This document shows positions 41,724-50,071 of a stretch of 64,000 nt of DNA, in pieces. How positions within the stretch are numbered: position 1 is the stretch's first letter; the number at the start of each line of letters is the position of its first letter. The stretch is from Erysipelotrichaceae bacterium (GTDB taxonomy: Bacteria > Bacillota_I > Bacilli_A > Erysipelotrichales > Erysipelotrichaceae). Both the position numbers and the translations under genes were made by a program. Location of the stretch: contig JAFRQF010000012.1 in assembly GCA_017428765.1 (NCBI GenBank), positions 62,001 through 126,000 on the forward strand, in the 5' to 3' direction. The notes under the pieces were generated by a model. It had not been told where the DNA came from and did no database searches. It was given only the letters and a program-made list of their open reading frames with translations.

Positions 41724-42296
41724 TTATACCTCATTTATCGACAGGCTTTTCAGCCAGAGATCCGCTTCCTCACGATTCCTGAATATGTAAGTGATCCTCG
41801 GATACTTTTTGATCAGCTCATAGATCCTGGGTCTGTTCTTTGTACTGAAAGAAAGGACGAGCTGCACAAGCTCCGGATCGAGCTCATGATCGATCCAGGG
41901 AATATCCGGCCTGTATTTTCCAACTCTTTCTTGGATGGCATTCAGACAGACTTCATCATCATAATCAAGAAAAAAGACAGTGTCACAGGCTTGAAAACGC
42001 ATCTCATAAGTCCTGCTATAGGACCCGTCGATGATCCACCTGTCACCCTTGAGGACTTCTTCAAGCTTCTCATCAAATTCTTCCCTGGAGATATGTGTCC
42101 TGTCTTTTTTCCACCATATGTTGTCAAGGTGGATCAAAGGAAGTCCTGCATACTCGTGAAGCCGGATCGAAAAGGTACTTTTCCCGCTTCCCGAATTGCC
42201 TAAAACGATGATCCTTTTTCCGATCGTATGGTCTTTTCCGTTTTCTCTGATCTCGTATCCCATATTCATGTTTCTGATTTTTCTAAATTCTATCAT
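41724..42296 (-). CDS. P-loop kinase of the FlaR/adenylate-kinase-like group
   Basis: 190 residues at most. The Walker A motif is VLGNSGSGKST and the downstream motif LIHLDNIWWKKDRTHISREEFDEKLEEVL, WIIDGSY and FLDYDDEVCLNAIQERV match proteins annotated as topology modulation (FlaR) or small-molecule kinases. The start is ambiguous: ATGs at codons 1, 10 and 12 are all without a clear ribosome site. Followed by the AzoR-type gene. Confidence 0.75.
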   Translation of the reverse strand: MIEFRKIRNMNMGYEIRENGKDHTIGKRIIVLGNSGSGKSTFSIRLHEYAGLPLIHLDNIWWKKDRTHISREEFDEKLEEVLKGDRWIIDGSYSRTYEMRFQACDTVFFLDYDDEVCLNAIQERVGKYRPDIPWIDHELDPELVQLVLSFSTKNRPRIYELIKKYPRITYIFRNREEADLWLKSLSINEV

Positions 42297-42451
42297 GTAT
42301 TAAAGAAGATTCCCGTTTTTTGTCCGGAATAAAAAATTAGCTGTCGCTTTTAACCTTTTTCTTTTGGGTCCATTGATATACTCTTCCGTATGATTCTGAA
42401 ATTTATAAAAATACGAAGGTATGTTTTACCTAAGGTGATCTGAAGTTTATA

Positions 42452-42498
42452 AAAGCACCGGAACATATCAGCTAGATGTTCCGGTGCTTTCGTTCTTT
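42452..42498. terminator. 15-bp perfect terminator hairpin
   Basis: AAAGCACCGGAACAT - ATCAGCTAG - ATGTTCCGGTGCTTT followed by CGTTCTTTCTTTC. It lies downstream of the dehydrogenase pseudogene on the minus strand, but the better T-tail is on the plus strand, where no gene precedes it. Confidence 0.85.
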
Positions 42499-42567
42499 CT
42501 TTCATATTATGTCGTTGTTTTATGGTATTAGGAAAGGAGATGTCAATTGAGTACTATTGATCTTTTA

Positions 42568-43626
42568 TTAAAGAAGATCGGCAAGCGCTTTTCCGCACTC
42601 TTTTGTAGAAGCAGTTCCTCCCTGATCGACCGTCAGACCGATCCGTTCCGTAAGCATCATCTCAATGGCATCCAGGATCTTCCAGCCCCACTGTTCATAT
42701 ACGAGATGATCGAGAAGCTGGGAAACTGCCCAGATCGTCGCAAGAGGATTTGCGATCCCCTTTCCGGCAATGTCCGGTGCCGAACCGTGGATCGGTTCAA
42801 ACATCGACGGAAACTTCCGTTCCGGATTGAGATTGGCACCGGCCGCCAGGCCCATGTCTCCGAAAATCGCTGCACCAAGATCAGTCAGAACGTCTCCGAA
42901 AAGATTTGAAGCGACGACGACCTTAAATCGTTTCGGATCCTTCACCATATACATGCTTGCGGCATCCACGAGAACGGTGTGCGTCTCTACATCCGGATAC
43001 TCTTTTCCGACTTCCTTGAAGATCTGATCCCAGAAGACCATGGAATAGTTCAATGCGTTTCCTTTTGAGATCGAAGTCAGAGTCTTTTTCTTTTCTTTTG
43101 CGACCTCATAAGCATACCGGATGATCCGCTCACATCCTTTGCGGGAGAATACGCCGTTTTGAATAACGACCTCCTGTGCCGTTCCCGGATAAAGCCAGGC
43201 ACCGCTTCCGGCATACTCGCCTTCACTGTTTTCCCGGATGAAGATCATGTCGATATCTTCACGACGCACATCTTTCAAAGGACATTTCGCGCCTTTCAAC
43301 AGATGGATCGGTCGGACATTGACATATTCATCAAAATCATGACGGATCTTCAACAAAAGATCGCGCAACGAGATATGATCAGGAACTCCCGGAAAGCCGA
43401 CGGCACCAAGTAGGATCGCATCCGATTTCTTCAGCAATTCCATGCCATCCTCCGGCATCATCTCGCCATGTTCAAGTTAATACTCACAGCCCCATGGATA
43501 TTTGCTGAACGAAAAACAGAAGCTTCCATCCAGCTCTGCGACACGTTTCAGGACTCTTACCCCTTCTGCGACGACTTCCTTGCCGATGCCATCTCCCGGG
43601 ATCAATGCGATATTATACTCTTTCAT
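42568..43626 (-). pseudogene. Tartrate/D-malate dehydrogenase (ttuC/dmlA-like) with in-frame TAA
   Basis: Isocitrate/isopropylmalate-dehydrogenase-family enzyme that oxidatively decarboxylates D-malate or tartrate. The N-terminal piece is MKEYNIALIPGDGIGKEVV...SKYPWGCEY, then TAA at 43477-43479. The reading frame continues without shift as LEHGEMMPEDGMELLKKSDAILLGAVG and on to the C-terminus with NLFGDVLTDLGAAIFGDMGLAAGANLNP. In intact homologues the stop position is normally Tyr (CEYYL), so one base change explains it. The rest of the 352 codons is intact. Recent inactivation or sequencing error; read-through is less likely. Confidence 0.85.
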
Positions 43627-43808
43627 ATTTTTACCATTGAGCTGCCTTTCTGCCGCTTTCACAGATACATAATAGATCGATGCATGCTGATCTTAAAAAA
43701 TAGAAAAGATACACTGCACGTTGAAAAGACCTGGTAATTGCCTGATGAATATACTGACAGTTATCAGCTATATCATCTGTACAAACACGGATCTGAAGGA
43801 TGAGAGCC

Positions 43809-44450
43809 CTAGGCCAGAAATGCTTTTGCCTTTTCGCCGGAATATTTTTCGATCACATGTGCAACTCTTCCCACTAACAAGGCTGCAATGACCGTCCCTT
43901 CCCGGATGCCCAGGATCTTCCCTAGGAAGATCAGTGAAACGGCAGCAGAAACGATGACAGAACAGATATCGAAATAATTCTTGACCGTAGAAAAAGCGAT
44001 CTGATACTTCTGTGAGATGGCATTGACCAGACCGTCTGTTGCCTGCGGAGCGATATCAGTCCACATATACATCTTCAATCCGACAGCGATCAGAAGGATC
44101 GAAAGCCCCAGCATCGCATAACGAAGGACCAGGCCGTTCAACGCAACATTTTTAAGGATCAGATTCGTCAAAGTGACACACTTGCCAAACAGCACACCGA
44201 CTAAGATCTGCAAGAAATTGCTGAGCTTGAAATCTTTCCTTAAGACCAGATACTGAAAGAACACATAGACAGTATGAACGAGTATGGTCATATTGCCCAG
44301 TTCCATGCCTGTCACATTGGAAAAGGCATATGGGACCGAAGATACCGGTGAGACACCAAGATCGGTCTTGATCGACAGCGAGATACCTAAAGCCAGTATG
44401 AACTGGCCGAAGAGGTAGAAAAGGATCTTTTTGGTATTGATATTTTCCAT
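43809..44450 (-). CDS. YczE/YyaS-type membrane protein (DUF6198)
   Basis: 213 residues, five to six helices. FYLFGQFILALGISLSIKTDLGVSPVSSVPYAFS and the C-terminal GKILGIREGTVIAALLVGRVAHVIEKY are the family marks. It lies at the end of the ior-ptb-buk operon after a terminator, so it may be read by read-through or from its own promoter. A paralogous domain occurs in the fusion protein at 56.4-57.7 kb. A transporter role for a pathway product is inference from context. Confidence 0.8.
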   Translation of the reverse strand: MENINTKKILFYLFGQFILALGISLSIKTDLGVSPVSSVPYAFSNVTGMELGNMTILVHTVYVFFQYLVLRKDFKLSNFLQILVGVLFGKCVTLTNLILKNVALNGLVLRYAMLGLSILLIAVGLKMYMWTDIAPQATDGLVNAISQKYQIAFSTVKNYFDICSVIVSAAVSLIFLGKILGIREGTVIAALLVGRVAHVIEKYSGEKAKAFLA

Positions 44451-44460
44451 GATGATAATA

Positions 44461-44495
44461 AAGATCTCTCCCTGTGTTACCGCAGGGAGAAAGGA
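44461..44495 (-). terminator. Terminator between 2-hydroxyacid dehydrogenase gene and yczE
   Basis: CTCCCTG - loop - CAGGGAG, followed on the minus strand by AGATCTTTATTATC; outer bases GATCTC/GAGATC can extend the stem. Confidence 0.7.
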
Positions 44496-44499
44496 GATC

Positions 44500-45477
44500 T
44501 TATTTGTTTACGATATTGAGAGCTTCCTGCCCTGCAGCAACTCTTTGCATATTGGCGATGCCGTTCTTCAGCATCCTTTCAAAAGCTTCGTTAGTGACGC
44601 CGCCCACATGGGTCGTGATGATCAGTTTTTCTGCAGCATGATCGGACAGGCGGAAGAAGATGTGATCTTCAGGCATCGGTTCCGGCGAAACGACATCCAG
44701 AGCTGCGCCATAGATCTCATCGGTCTCAAGAGCTTGCGCTAGTGCTTCGTTATCGACGATCTCGCCTCTTGCCGTGTTTACCAGCAAGGCGGTCTTTTTC
44801 ATCATCGCAAAACGCTCTTTATTGAACATATTGACCGTGGAAGGAAGGACCGGTACATGGATGGAGATGATGTCAGCCTCTTTGCACAGATCATCCAGTT
44901 CTCTGTAAGAAGCGTTGTATTGTTTCTCAACTTCCTCAGAAGGTCGGAAGGCATCATAGTATAAGATCTCGACATCAAAGTTCTGCAGTCTTCTCGCCGC
45001 TTCCTTGCCGATGGCACCGAAGCCGACGAAACCGACTTTCTTGCCGGCGATCTCATTTTCGCCCTGGGCGAGGAAATCTTTCTTGGTCTTGACAAAGCCG
45101 TCTTTCTTCAACTGCTTCATGTTCTGCGGTATCCTTCTCAAACTCGCCAGCATCAAACCAACGGTATGTTCGGCAACGGCACCGTTATTGACGGCACGGT
45201 TGTTGCAGACCGGGATATTCCTTTGCTTGGCAGCAGCTACATCGACTTTATCAAATCCGACACCTTCGGTATGGATCATCTTCAGACTTGGCAAGACATC
45301 CATCATCTCACCGGTGAATGCTTCAACGGAGCCGATGAATACGAAATCTGCATCTCCGGCAGCTTTCACATCATCAAGGGTGAAAGGGGCCGGCAGACGG
45401 GATACTTCCCAGTCCTCAGGAAATTCAGCACCATATTTTTCAAAACGGGCAGCCGGGATCGAAGTTAATACTTTCAT
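44500..45477 (-). CDS. D-2-hydroxyacid dehydrogenase
   Basis: 325 residues, NAD-dependent. The coenzyme motif is VGFVGFGAIGKEAARRL (residues 147-163). Catalytic Arg is in VNTARGEIVDNEAL, Glu in PEPMPEDH and His in ITTHVGGVTNEA. Substrate specificity is not readable. Being last before yczE in an operon with iorAB and ptb-buk, it probably reduces a 2-oxoacid (for example an arylpyruvate) to the 2-hydroxyacid, regenerating NAD. Its ATG overlaps the buk stop by one base. Confidence 0.88.
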   Translation of the reverse strand: MKVLTSIPAARFEKYGAEFPEDWEVSRLPAPFTLDDVKAAGDADFVFIGSVEAFTGEMMDVLPSLKMIHTEGVGFDKVDVAAAKQRNIPVCNNRAVNNGAVAEHTVGLMLASLRRIPQNMKQLKKDGFVKTKKDFLAQGENEIAGKKVGFVGFGAIGKEAARRLQNFDVEILYYDAFRPSEEVEKQYNASYRELDDLCKEADIISIHVPVLPSTVNMFNKERFAMMKKTALLVNTARGEIVDNEALAQALETDEIYGAALDVVSPEPMPEDHIFFRLSDHAAEKLIITTHVGGVTNEAFERMLKNGIANMQRVAAGQEALNIVNK

Positions 45478-46559
45478 CAGAATTTTTCCTCACTTTCATG
45501 ATATATATGCGCTTCCTCTTCGCCATTCAGCACTCGATATGCACCTTCGGCAAGAGCCTGCATCTCATTTTCACCCGGCATGACGACGACCGGGGCAATA
45601 AATTTCACTCTATCGATGACCATTTCCGTAAACATCTTGGAATAAGCGATACCGCCTGTTAACAGGATCACATCGATATTGCCGTTTACCACGACTGCCA
45701 GTTTGGCGATCGATCTGGCAACACCTAATGCCATCGCTTCGTAGACGAGCTTGGCATTCTCATCACCATCGGCGATCATCTTCTCGACATCCCTGGCATC
45801 CTGTGTTCCCAAAAGGGAAGTCAGGCCGCCCTTTTTCTGTAAGACCTTCATTGCCTTGGAATAGTTCAGATCATGATCGAAGACATATTTCAGCAGCTTG
45901 AAAGCCGGGATCTGGGAAGCTCTTTCCGGCGAGAAAGCACCTTCATCATCCGAGATCATATCGATCATCCTGCCCTTTGAATGCAGAGTGAAGGTGATAC
46001 CGCCCCCAAGATGAGCGACGATGATGTTCTTTTCTTTATAATCCAAGCCATTCTCTTTGCAATATCTCAAAGCAGTCGCGCGCATGTTCAAGTTATGACC
46101 CTGACCATGTCTTCTGATCTCCTTTAATCCGGTGATGCGGACTAACGGGATCATCTCATCGACGGTGACCGGATCATAGATATAGGCCTTGATGCCTAAA
46201 GGTTTTGCGATATTGTAACCCACGGCACAGGCAACGTTGGAGATATGGTGATTCATCGGATGATCTTTCAGAACTTCGATCATCTCGGGATTGACTTCAT
46301 AGGCACCGGATGCGACCGGCGGAAGCAGGCCCCCTCTGGTGACGATGGCGACGAGCTCTTCCGGCTTGTCTCCGTGTTTTTCCATGGCTTCCCTGACGAT
46401 ATCCGTACGCATATCCAGCTGTTCATAAGGAAGGTTGAACTGCTTCATATATTCGGGATCGTGTTCGATATTGTCCTGCCACAGCTTTTCACCGTTCTGA
46501 TAGATGGCAAGCTTTGTCGAAGTCGAACCCAGGTTGATGACTAAGAGTTTATCTTTCAT
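45477..46559 (-). CDS. buk: Butyrate kinase (acyl-phosphate kinase)
   Basis: 360 residues, ASKHA fold. VINLGSTSTKLAIYQ (residues 8-22), HHISNVACAVGYNIA, AHLGGGITFTLHSKGRMIDMISDDEGAFSPERA and LTGGIAYS are signature motifs. Makes ATP from an acyl phosphate. Starts one base after ptb. In this operon the acyl group probably comes from the 2-oxoacid oxidoreductase IorAB, so the true substrate may be an aryl- or branched-chain acyl phosphate rather than butyryl phosphate. Confidence 0.94.
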   Translation of the reverse strand: MKDKLLVINLGSTSTKLAIYQNGEKLWQDNIEHDPEYMKQFNLPYEQLDMRTDIVREAMEKHGDKPEELVAIVTRGGLLPPVASGAYEVNPEMIEVLKDHPMNHHISNVACAVGYNIAKPLGIKAYIYDPVTVDEMIPLVRITGLKEIRRHGQGHNLNMRATALRYCKENGLDYKEKNIIVAHLGGGITFTLHSKGRMIDMISDDEGAFSPERASQIPAFKLLKYVFDHDLNYSKAMKVLQKKGGLTSLLGTQDARDVEKMIADGDENAKLVYEAMALGVARSIAKLAVVVNGNIDVILLTGGIAYSKMFTEMVIDRVKFIAPVVVMPGENEMQALAEGAYRVLNGEEEAHIYHESEEKF

Positions 46560-46560
46560 T

Positions 46561-47466
46561 TTATACTCCCGTAGCCGCCAGACCGGCCAGAACGATAGAC
46601 AGATATTTCTCTTCCGGTGAAGACCCTCTGGAAGTCAGTACGATCGGACACTTGGCACCGATGATGATTCCGGCCATCTTGGCACCGACCGTGACAGTCA
46701 GCGTCTTACCGAAGATATTGCCGGCTGCCATATTCGGCATGACCAGCACATCGAAATCACCGCAGTACTCACATTCAAACTTCTTGTGCTCAGCGATATG
46801 TTTATCCATTGCGACATCATAAGAGATCGGACCGACGACCTTGCAGCCAGCGATCTCGCCATTCTCATTCATCTTCTGCAATGCATCCGCATCCACACAT
46901 TCCGTCATCTTCGGATTAAGTTTTTCAACGGCACAAAGTACGGCAAACTTAGGATCCTCATAACCCAGATTATGCAGGACCTCCGTCGCATTCTCGATGA
47001 TGGCCTTCTTCTGTTCCAGATCCGGATATACCAGCATACCGCCATCGGTATTGCCTAAAAGCTTATGATAACCGGGTACTTCATTCAAAGATATATGAGA
47101 CATGACTCTGCCTGTTCTTAAACGGTTCTCTTTGGAAACGACCGGCTTGAGGATGTCTTTGGTATCGATCATGCCCTTCATCAGGAAGTCAGCTTCCCCA
47201 TCCTGTACCAGTTCGACGGCTCTCTGGCCGATATTTTCAAAAGCACAGTCTTCGATACGGAAGTCTTCGACCTTTTGTCCCAGAGCGATCAAAGCTGCTT
47301 CGATCTTCTTTGCATCACCGACTAAGATCGGTTCGGCAACACCTTCCTCTTTTGCCCTCAAAACAGATTCGATGACAGCCTCATCGGCAGCACCGGCTAC
47401 GGCAACGACTCTCTTTTTCTGATTCTTTTTGGCGGCTTGCACCATCTCTTCGAAATTTGCGAACAT
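46561..47466 (-). CDS. ptb: Phosphate butyryltransferase (acyl-CoA to acyl phosphate)
   Basis: 301 residues. MFANFEEMVQAAKKNQKKRVVAVAGAADEAVIESVLRA and LTSRGSSPEEKYLSIVLA near the C-terminus, with the PDL...NMAAGNIFGKTL segment, match the Ptb/Pta family. Converts acyl-CoA and phosphate to acyl phosphate and CoA. It follows iorB across a hairpin that looks like a terminator, with its own AAAGGAG ribosome site, so its level may be tuned relative to iorAB. Confidence 0.93.
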   Translation of the reverse strand: MFANFEEMVQAAKKNQKKRVVAVAGAADEAVIESVLRAKEEGVAEPILVGDAKKIEAALIALGQKVEDFRIEDCAFENIGQRAVELVQDGEADFLMKGMIDTKDILKPVVSKENRLRTGRVMSHISLNEVPGYHKLLGNTDGGMLVYPDLEQKKAIIENATEVLHNLGYEDPKFAVLCAVEKLNPKMTECVDADALQKMNENGEIAGCKVVGPISYDVAMDKHIAEHKKFECEYCGDFDVLVMPNMAAGNIFGKTLTVTVGAKMAGIIIGAKCPIVLTSRGSSPEEKYLSIVLAGLAATGV

Positions 47467-47483
47467 TCTTATCTCCTTTAAAA

Positions 47484-47519
47484 ATAAGGGGCAGATCCTT
47501 ATTTGAATATGCCCCTTAT
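47484..47519 (-). terminator. Terminator-like hairpin inside the ior-ptb-buk operon
   Basis: ATAAGGGGCA - 16 bases - TGCCCCTTAT; on the minus strand it is followed by TTTTTAAAGG. It lies between iorB and ptb and may attenuate the distal genes or stabilise the upstream mRNA. Confidence 0.75.
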
Positions 47520-47529
47520 GAATACATTT

Positions 47530-48105
47530 TTACAGCGCGTATCCTCTTTCGAAAGCCAGGAGGTTGATCTCTTTGGCCTTCGCCGGAACCATATTACCTA
47601 CCAGTTCTTTCCAGTCGATGCCTTCCTGATCCAGGCCCATCTTCTTGACCAGCGATCCCAGCAATACGACATTGGAAACTCTGACATTGCCCAGTTCTTC
47701 AGCGATCTCGTTCGCCTTCAGGACTGTCAGATTCTCAACGGTCTCACCAAGCTTATCAAGCGCATCATGCGGATATTCCGCTGCACCGGTCAGAACCGAC
47801 ATCGGATGGATCTCGCGGTCGTCCGTGACGATGATACCGCCTTTCTTCAGATAAGGAAGAGCTCTGACAGCTTCGATCTTCTCGAAAGAAACGATCATAT
47901 CCGCTTCACCGATACCGATGTTCGGTGCATAGACTTTATCACCATACTTGATCATCGTAGTAACGGAACCGCCTCTTTGTGACATACCGTGGATCTCAGA
48001 CATCTTGACATCATAACCCAGTTTGAGCAGACCGGCGGTCAAGATCTTGGAAACAAGGATCGTACCCTGTCCGCCGACACCAACTAAAACGATACTTTTA
48101 ACCAT
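47530..48105 (-). CDS. iorB: Indolepyruvate:ferredoxin oxidoreductase, beta subunit
   Basis: 191 residues from the chosen ATG (MVKSIVLVGVGGQGTILVSKILTAG), which lies two bases after the iorA stop; a 20-codon longer frame overlaps iorA. This gamma-type domain carries GVGGQGT and EIHGMSQRGGSVTTMIKYG. It pairs with IorA to oxidise arylpyruvates (or related 2-oxoacids) to acyl-CoA with reduction of ferredoxin. Confidence 0.93.
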   Translation of the reverse strand: MVKSIVLVGVGGQGTILVSKILTAGLLKLGYDVKMSEIHGMSQRGGSVTTMIKYGDKVYAPNIGIGEADMIVSFEKIEAVRALPYLKKGGIIVTDDREIHPMSVLTGAAEYPHDALDKLGETVENLTVLKANEIAEELGNVRVSNVVLLGSLVKKMGLDQEGIDWKELVGNMVPAKAKEINLLAFERGYAL

Positions 48106-48107
48106 TA

Positions 48108-49880
48108 TTAAGCACCTACCTTTTCGATCGCGCCAAAGTGGCACATTTCCATACATAATCCGCACTGTGTACAGCTGGATTCATCGATCACCGGTCTGCC
48201 ATCCTTTAAGGAGATAGCCGGGCAGGCGATCTTCATGCACATCTTGCAGTTCTTGCACTTTTCGGTATTGATACGGCAGTGTTTGCCTGCATTTGCTCTG
48301 GCAACTTCCTTGATCATGACACAAGGTCTCTTGGTGATCAGGACGTAGACACCATCGGAAGCGATCGCCTTATCAAGAGCTTCCTCGACTGTTTTGAGAT
48401 CGATCGGATCGACGATTGCGATATGATCATCATCGATACCGGTAGCCTTGACTAAAGAAACGATATCTACGATCGGCGTCGGCTCGCCCATCAGGTTCTT
48501 GGCTGTGCCAGGATTGTCCTGATGACCGGTCATCGCGGTGATGGAGTTATCTAAGATACAGGCAACGATGTTGGCCTGTGAGGAGACGGCATTGATCAGA
48601 GAAGTCAGACCGGAATGGAAGAAGGTGGAGTCACCGACCATGCCTAAAGCCTTTCTCTTGTCGCCCTGCAGCTCGAGAGCTTTTGCCAGACCGATCAGAG
48701 AAGAGATGCCGGCACCCATACAGATGGAATAATCGAAACCATTCAAAGGTGCAGCAGAACCTAAAGCGTAACAGCCGATATCACCGACCGGAACGACCTT
48801 GTCAAGTCTCTTGGATAAAGCGAAGAAGAAGCCTCTGTGCGGGCAGCCTGCACAAAGCGCAGGAGCACGGCCCGGAACTTCAAAGCCCTGATAGAGTTCA
48901 GGCTTGGCAGCATCCGTCAAAGCCTCACGGACGATCTGCGCATTCAGTTCATCACAGATCGGAAGCTTTTCCTTGCCGATGGCATTAGTGAAACCTAAAG
49001 CCTTGACTTCTTTTTCAAGATAAGGATCATTCTCTTCGATGACATATAAAGTCTCATATTTCTCAGCGAATTCCTTCATGAGTTTATGAGGAAGCGGATA
49101 CGTAAGACCGAGTTTCAGGAAGTCAGCAGTTTCACCGAAAACTTCCTTGGCATGCTGGTAGGAAACGCCGGAAGTGATGATACCGACCGTGTTGCCTTCA
49201 TGCGTCTCGACGGTATTGAACGGACAGTCGTTGGAATATTCTTCCATCTTTTTCAGCATCTCTTCGCGGGCAACATGTCTTCTTCTGGCGACCGCCGGAA
49301 GCAAAGCGAACTTGCCGGTATTTCTTTCATACTTCCTGACACCGACTTCATTTCTCTCGCCTAATTCAACGATCGACTTCGCATGACAGATCCTGGTCGT
49401 CATTCTGATAAGCATCGGAACATCGAATCTCTCAGAAAGCTCAAAAGCAGCGACTGTGAAATCCTTGCATTCCTGTGAATCGGAAGGTTCCAGCATACCC
49501 AGCTTGGCATGCGGTGCATATAAACGGTTGTCCTGCTCGTTCTGTGAGGAATGGCAGCCCGGGTCATCCGCAGAAACGATGACCATACCGCCGTTGACAC
49601 CGGCATAACCCATCGTAAAAATCGGGTCAGTCGCAACGTTCATACCGACATGTTTCATCGTGACCAGAGCTCTGGCACCACCGATCGAAGCACCGGAAAC
49701 CAGTTCAGCAGCAGTCTTTTCATTGCAGGACCACTCGCAGTAAATATTGTCTTTGTACTTGACGACATCTTCCAGGATCTCAGTCGAAGGAGTTCCCGGA
49801 TAAGCAGCTGCTACCGTACATCCACCTTCATAAGCACCACGGGCAACTGCCTCATCACCACTTAAGATTACTTTTTCCAT
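48108..49880 (-). CDS. iorA: Indolepyruvate:ferredoxin oxidoreductase, alpha subunit
   Basis: 590 residues. An N-terminal pyrimidine-binding domain (AAAYPGTPSTEILEDVV, YCEWSCNEKTAAELVSGAS) is followed by a TPP-binding domain (MCMGAGISSLIGLAKALE, LGMVGDSTFFHSGLTSLINAV). A C-terminal ferredoxin domain has two 4Fe-4S motifs, CKNCKMCMKIACP and CTQCGLCMEMCHFGAI. The catalytic role is CoA-dependent oxidation of indole-, phenyl- or hydroxyphenylpyruvate; branched-chain 2-oxoacids are possible. Expression is probably repressed by the GntR/FadR-type protein, whose palindrome covers the transcription start. Confidence 0.95.
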   Translation of the reverse strand: MEKVILSGDEAVARGAYEGGCTVAAAYPGTPSTEILEDVVKYKDNIYCEWSCNEKTAAELVSGASIGGARALVTMKHVGMNVATDPIFTMGYAGVNGGMVIVSADDPGCHSSQNEQDNRLYAPHAKLGMLEPSDSQECKDFTVAAFELSERFDVPMLIRMTTRICHAKSIVELGERNEVGVRKYERNTGKFALLPAVARRRHVAREEMLKKMEEYSNDCPFNTVETHEGNTVGIITSGVSYQHAKEVFGETADFLKLGLTYPLPHKLMKEFAEKYETLYVIEENDPYLEKEVKALGFTNAIGKEKLPICDELNAQIVREALTDAAKPELYQGFEVPGRAPALCAGCPHRGFFFALSKRLDKVVPVGDIGCYALGSAAPLNGFDYSICMGAGISSLIGLAKALELQGDKRKALGMVGDSTFFHSGLTSLINAVSSQANIVACILDNSITAMTGHQDNPGTAKNLMGEPTPIVDIVSLVKATGIDDDHIAIVDPIDLKTVEEALDKAIASDGVYVLITKRPCVMIKEVARANAGKHCRINTEKCKNCKMCMKIACPAISLKDGRPVIDESSCTQCGLCMEMCHFGAIEKVGA

Positions 49881-49936
49881 TTTCTATTCCTTTCGTTCTT
49901 CTTCATAAGACCGTCAGCGGAAGAAATTCTCTTCGC

Positions 49937-49955
49937 TAACTGGTCTTACCAGTTA
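49937..49955. promoter_or_regulatory. FadR-like operator at the iorA promoter
   Basis: TAACTGGTCTTACCAGTTA, a perfect 8-bp inverted repeat around a 3-base centre. It is close to the AACTGGTC-N-GACC-N-GTT operator of FadR-type regulators. Located over the expected transcription start. Confidence 0.85.
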
Positions 49956-49960
49956 ACTAT

Positions 49961-49990
49961 ATTATAAATGATATTATTATTTGTTTTCAA
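49961..49990 (-). promoter_or_regulatory. Promoter of iorA-iorB-ptb-buk
   Basis: On the minus strand TTGAAA, 18 bases, TATAAT. Confidence 0.75.
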
Positions 49991-50071
49991 TATGAATTTA
50001 TGTCTTTTCATCCCTTTTTGAAGAAGACCGCCGCCATTTGCGGCAGCGGTCTTCAGATCAGATCATTTCAA

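Noticed and set aside
42568-43662. Stop-codon reassignment (TAA read as Tyr)
   Set aside because: TAA ends many intact genes in the same window (mscL, rubredoxin, gntR and others), so global reassignment is excluded; nonsense mutation or error is simpler.
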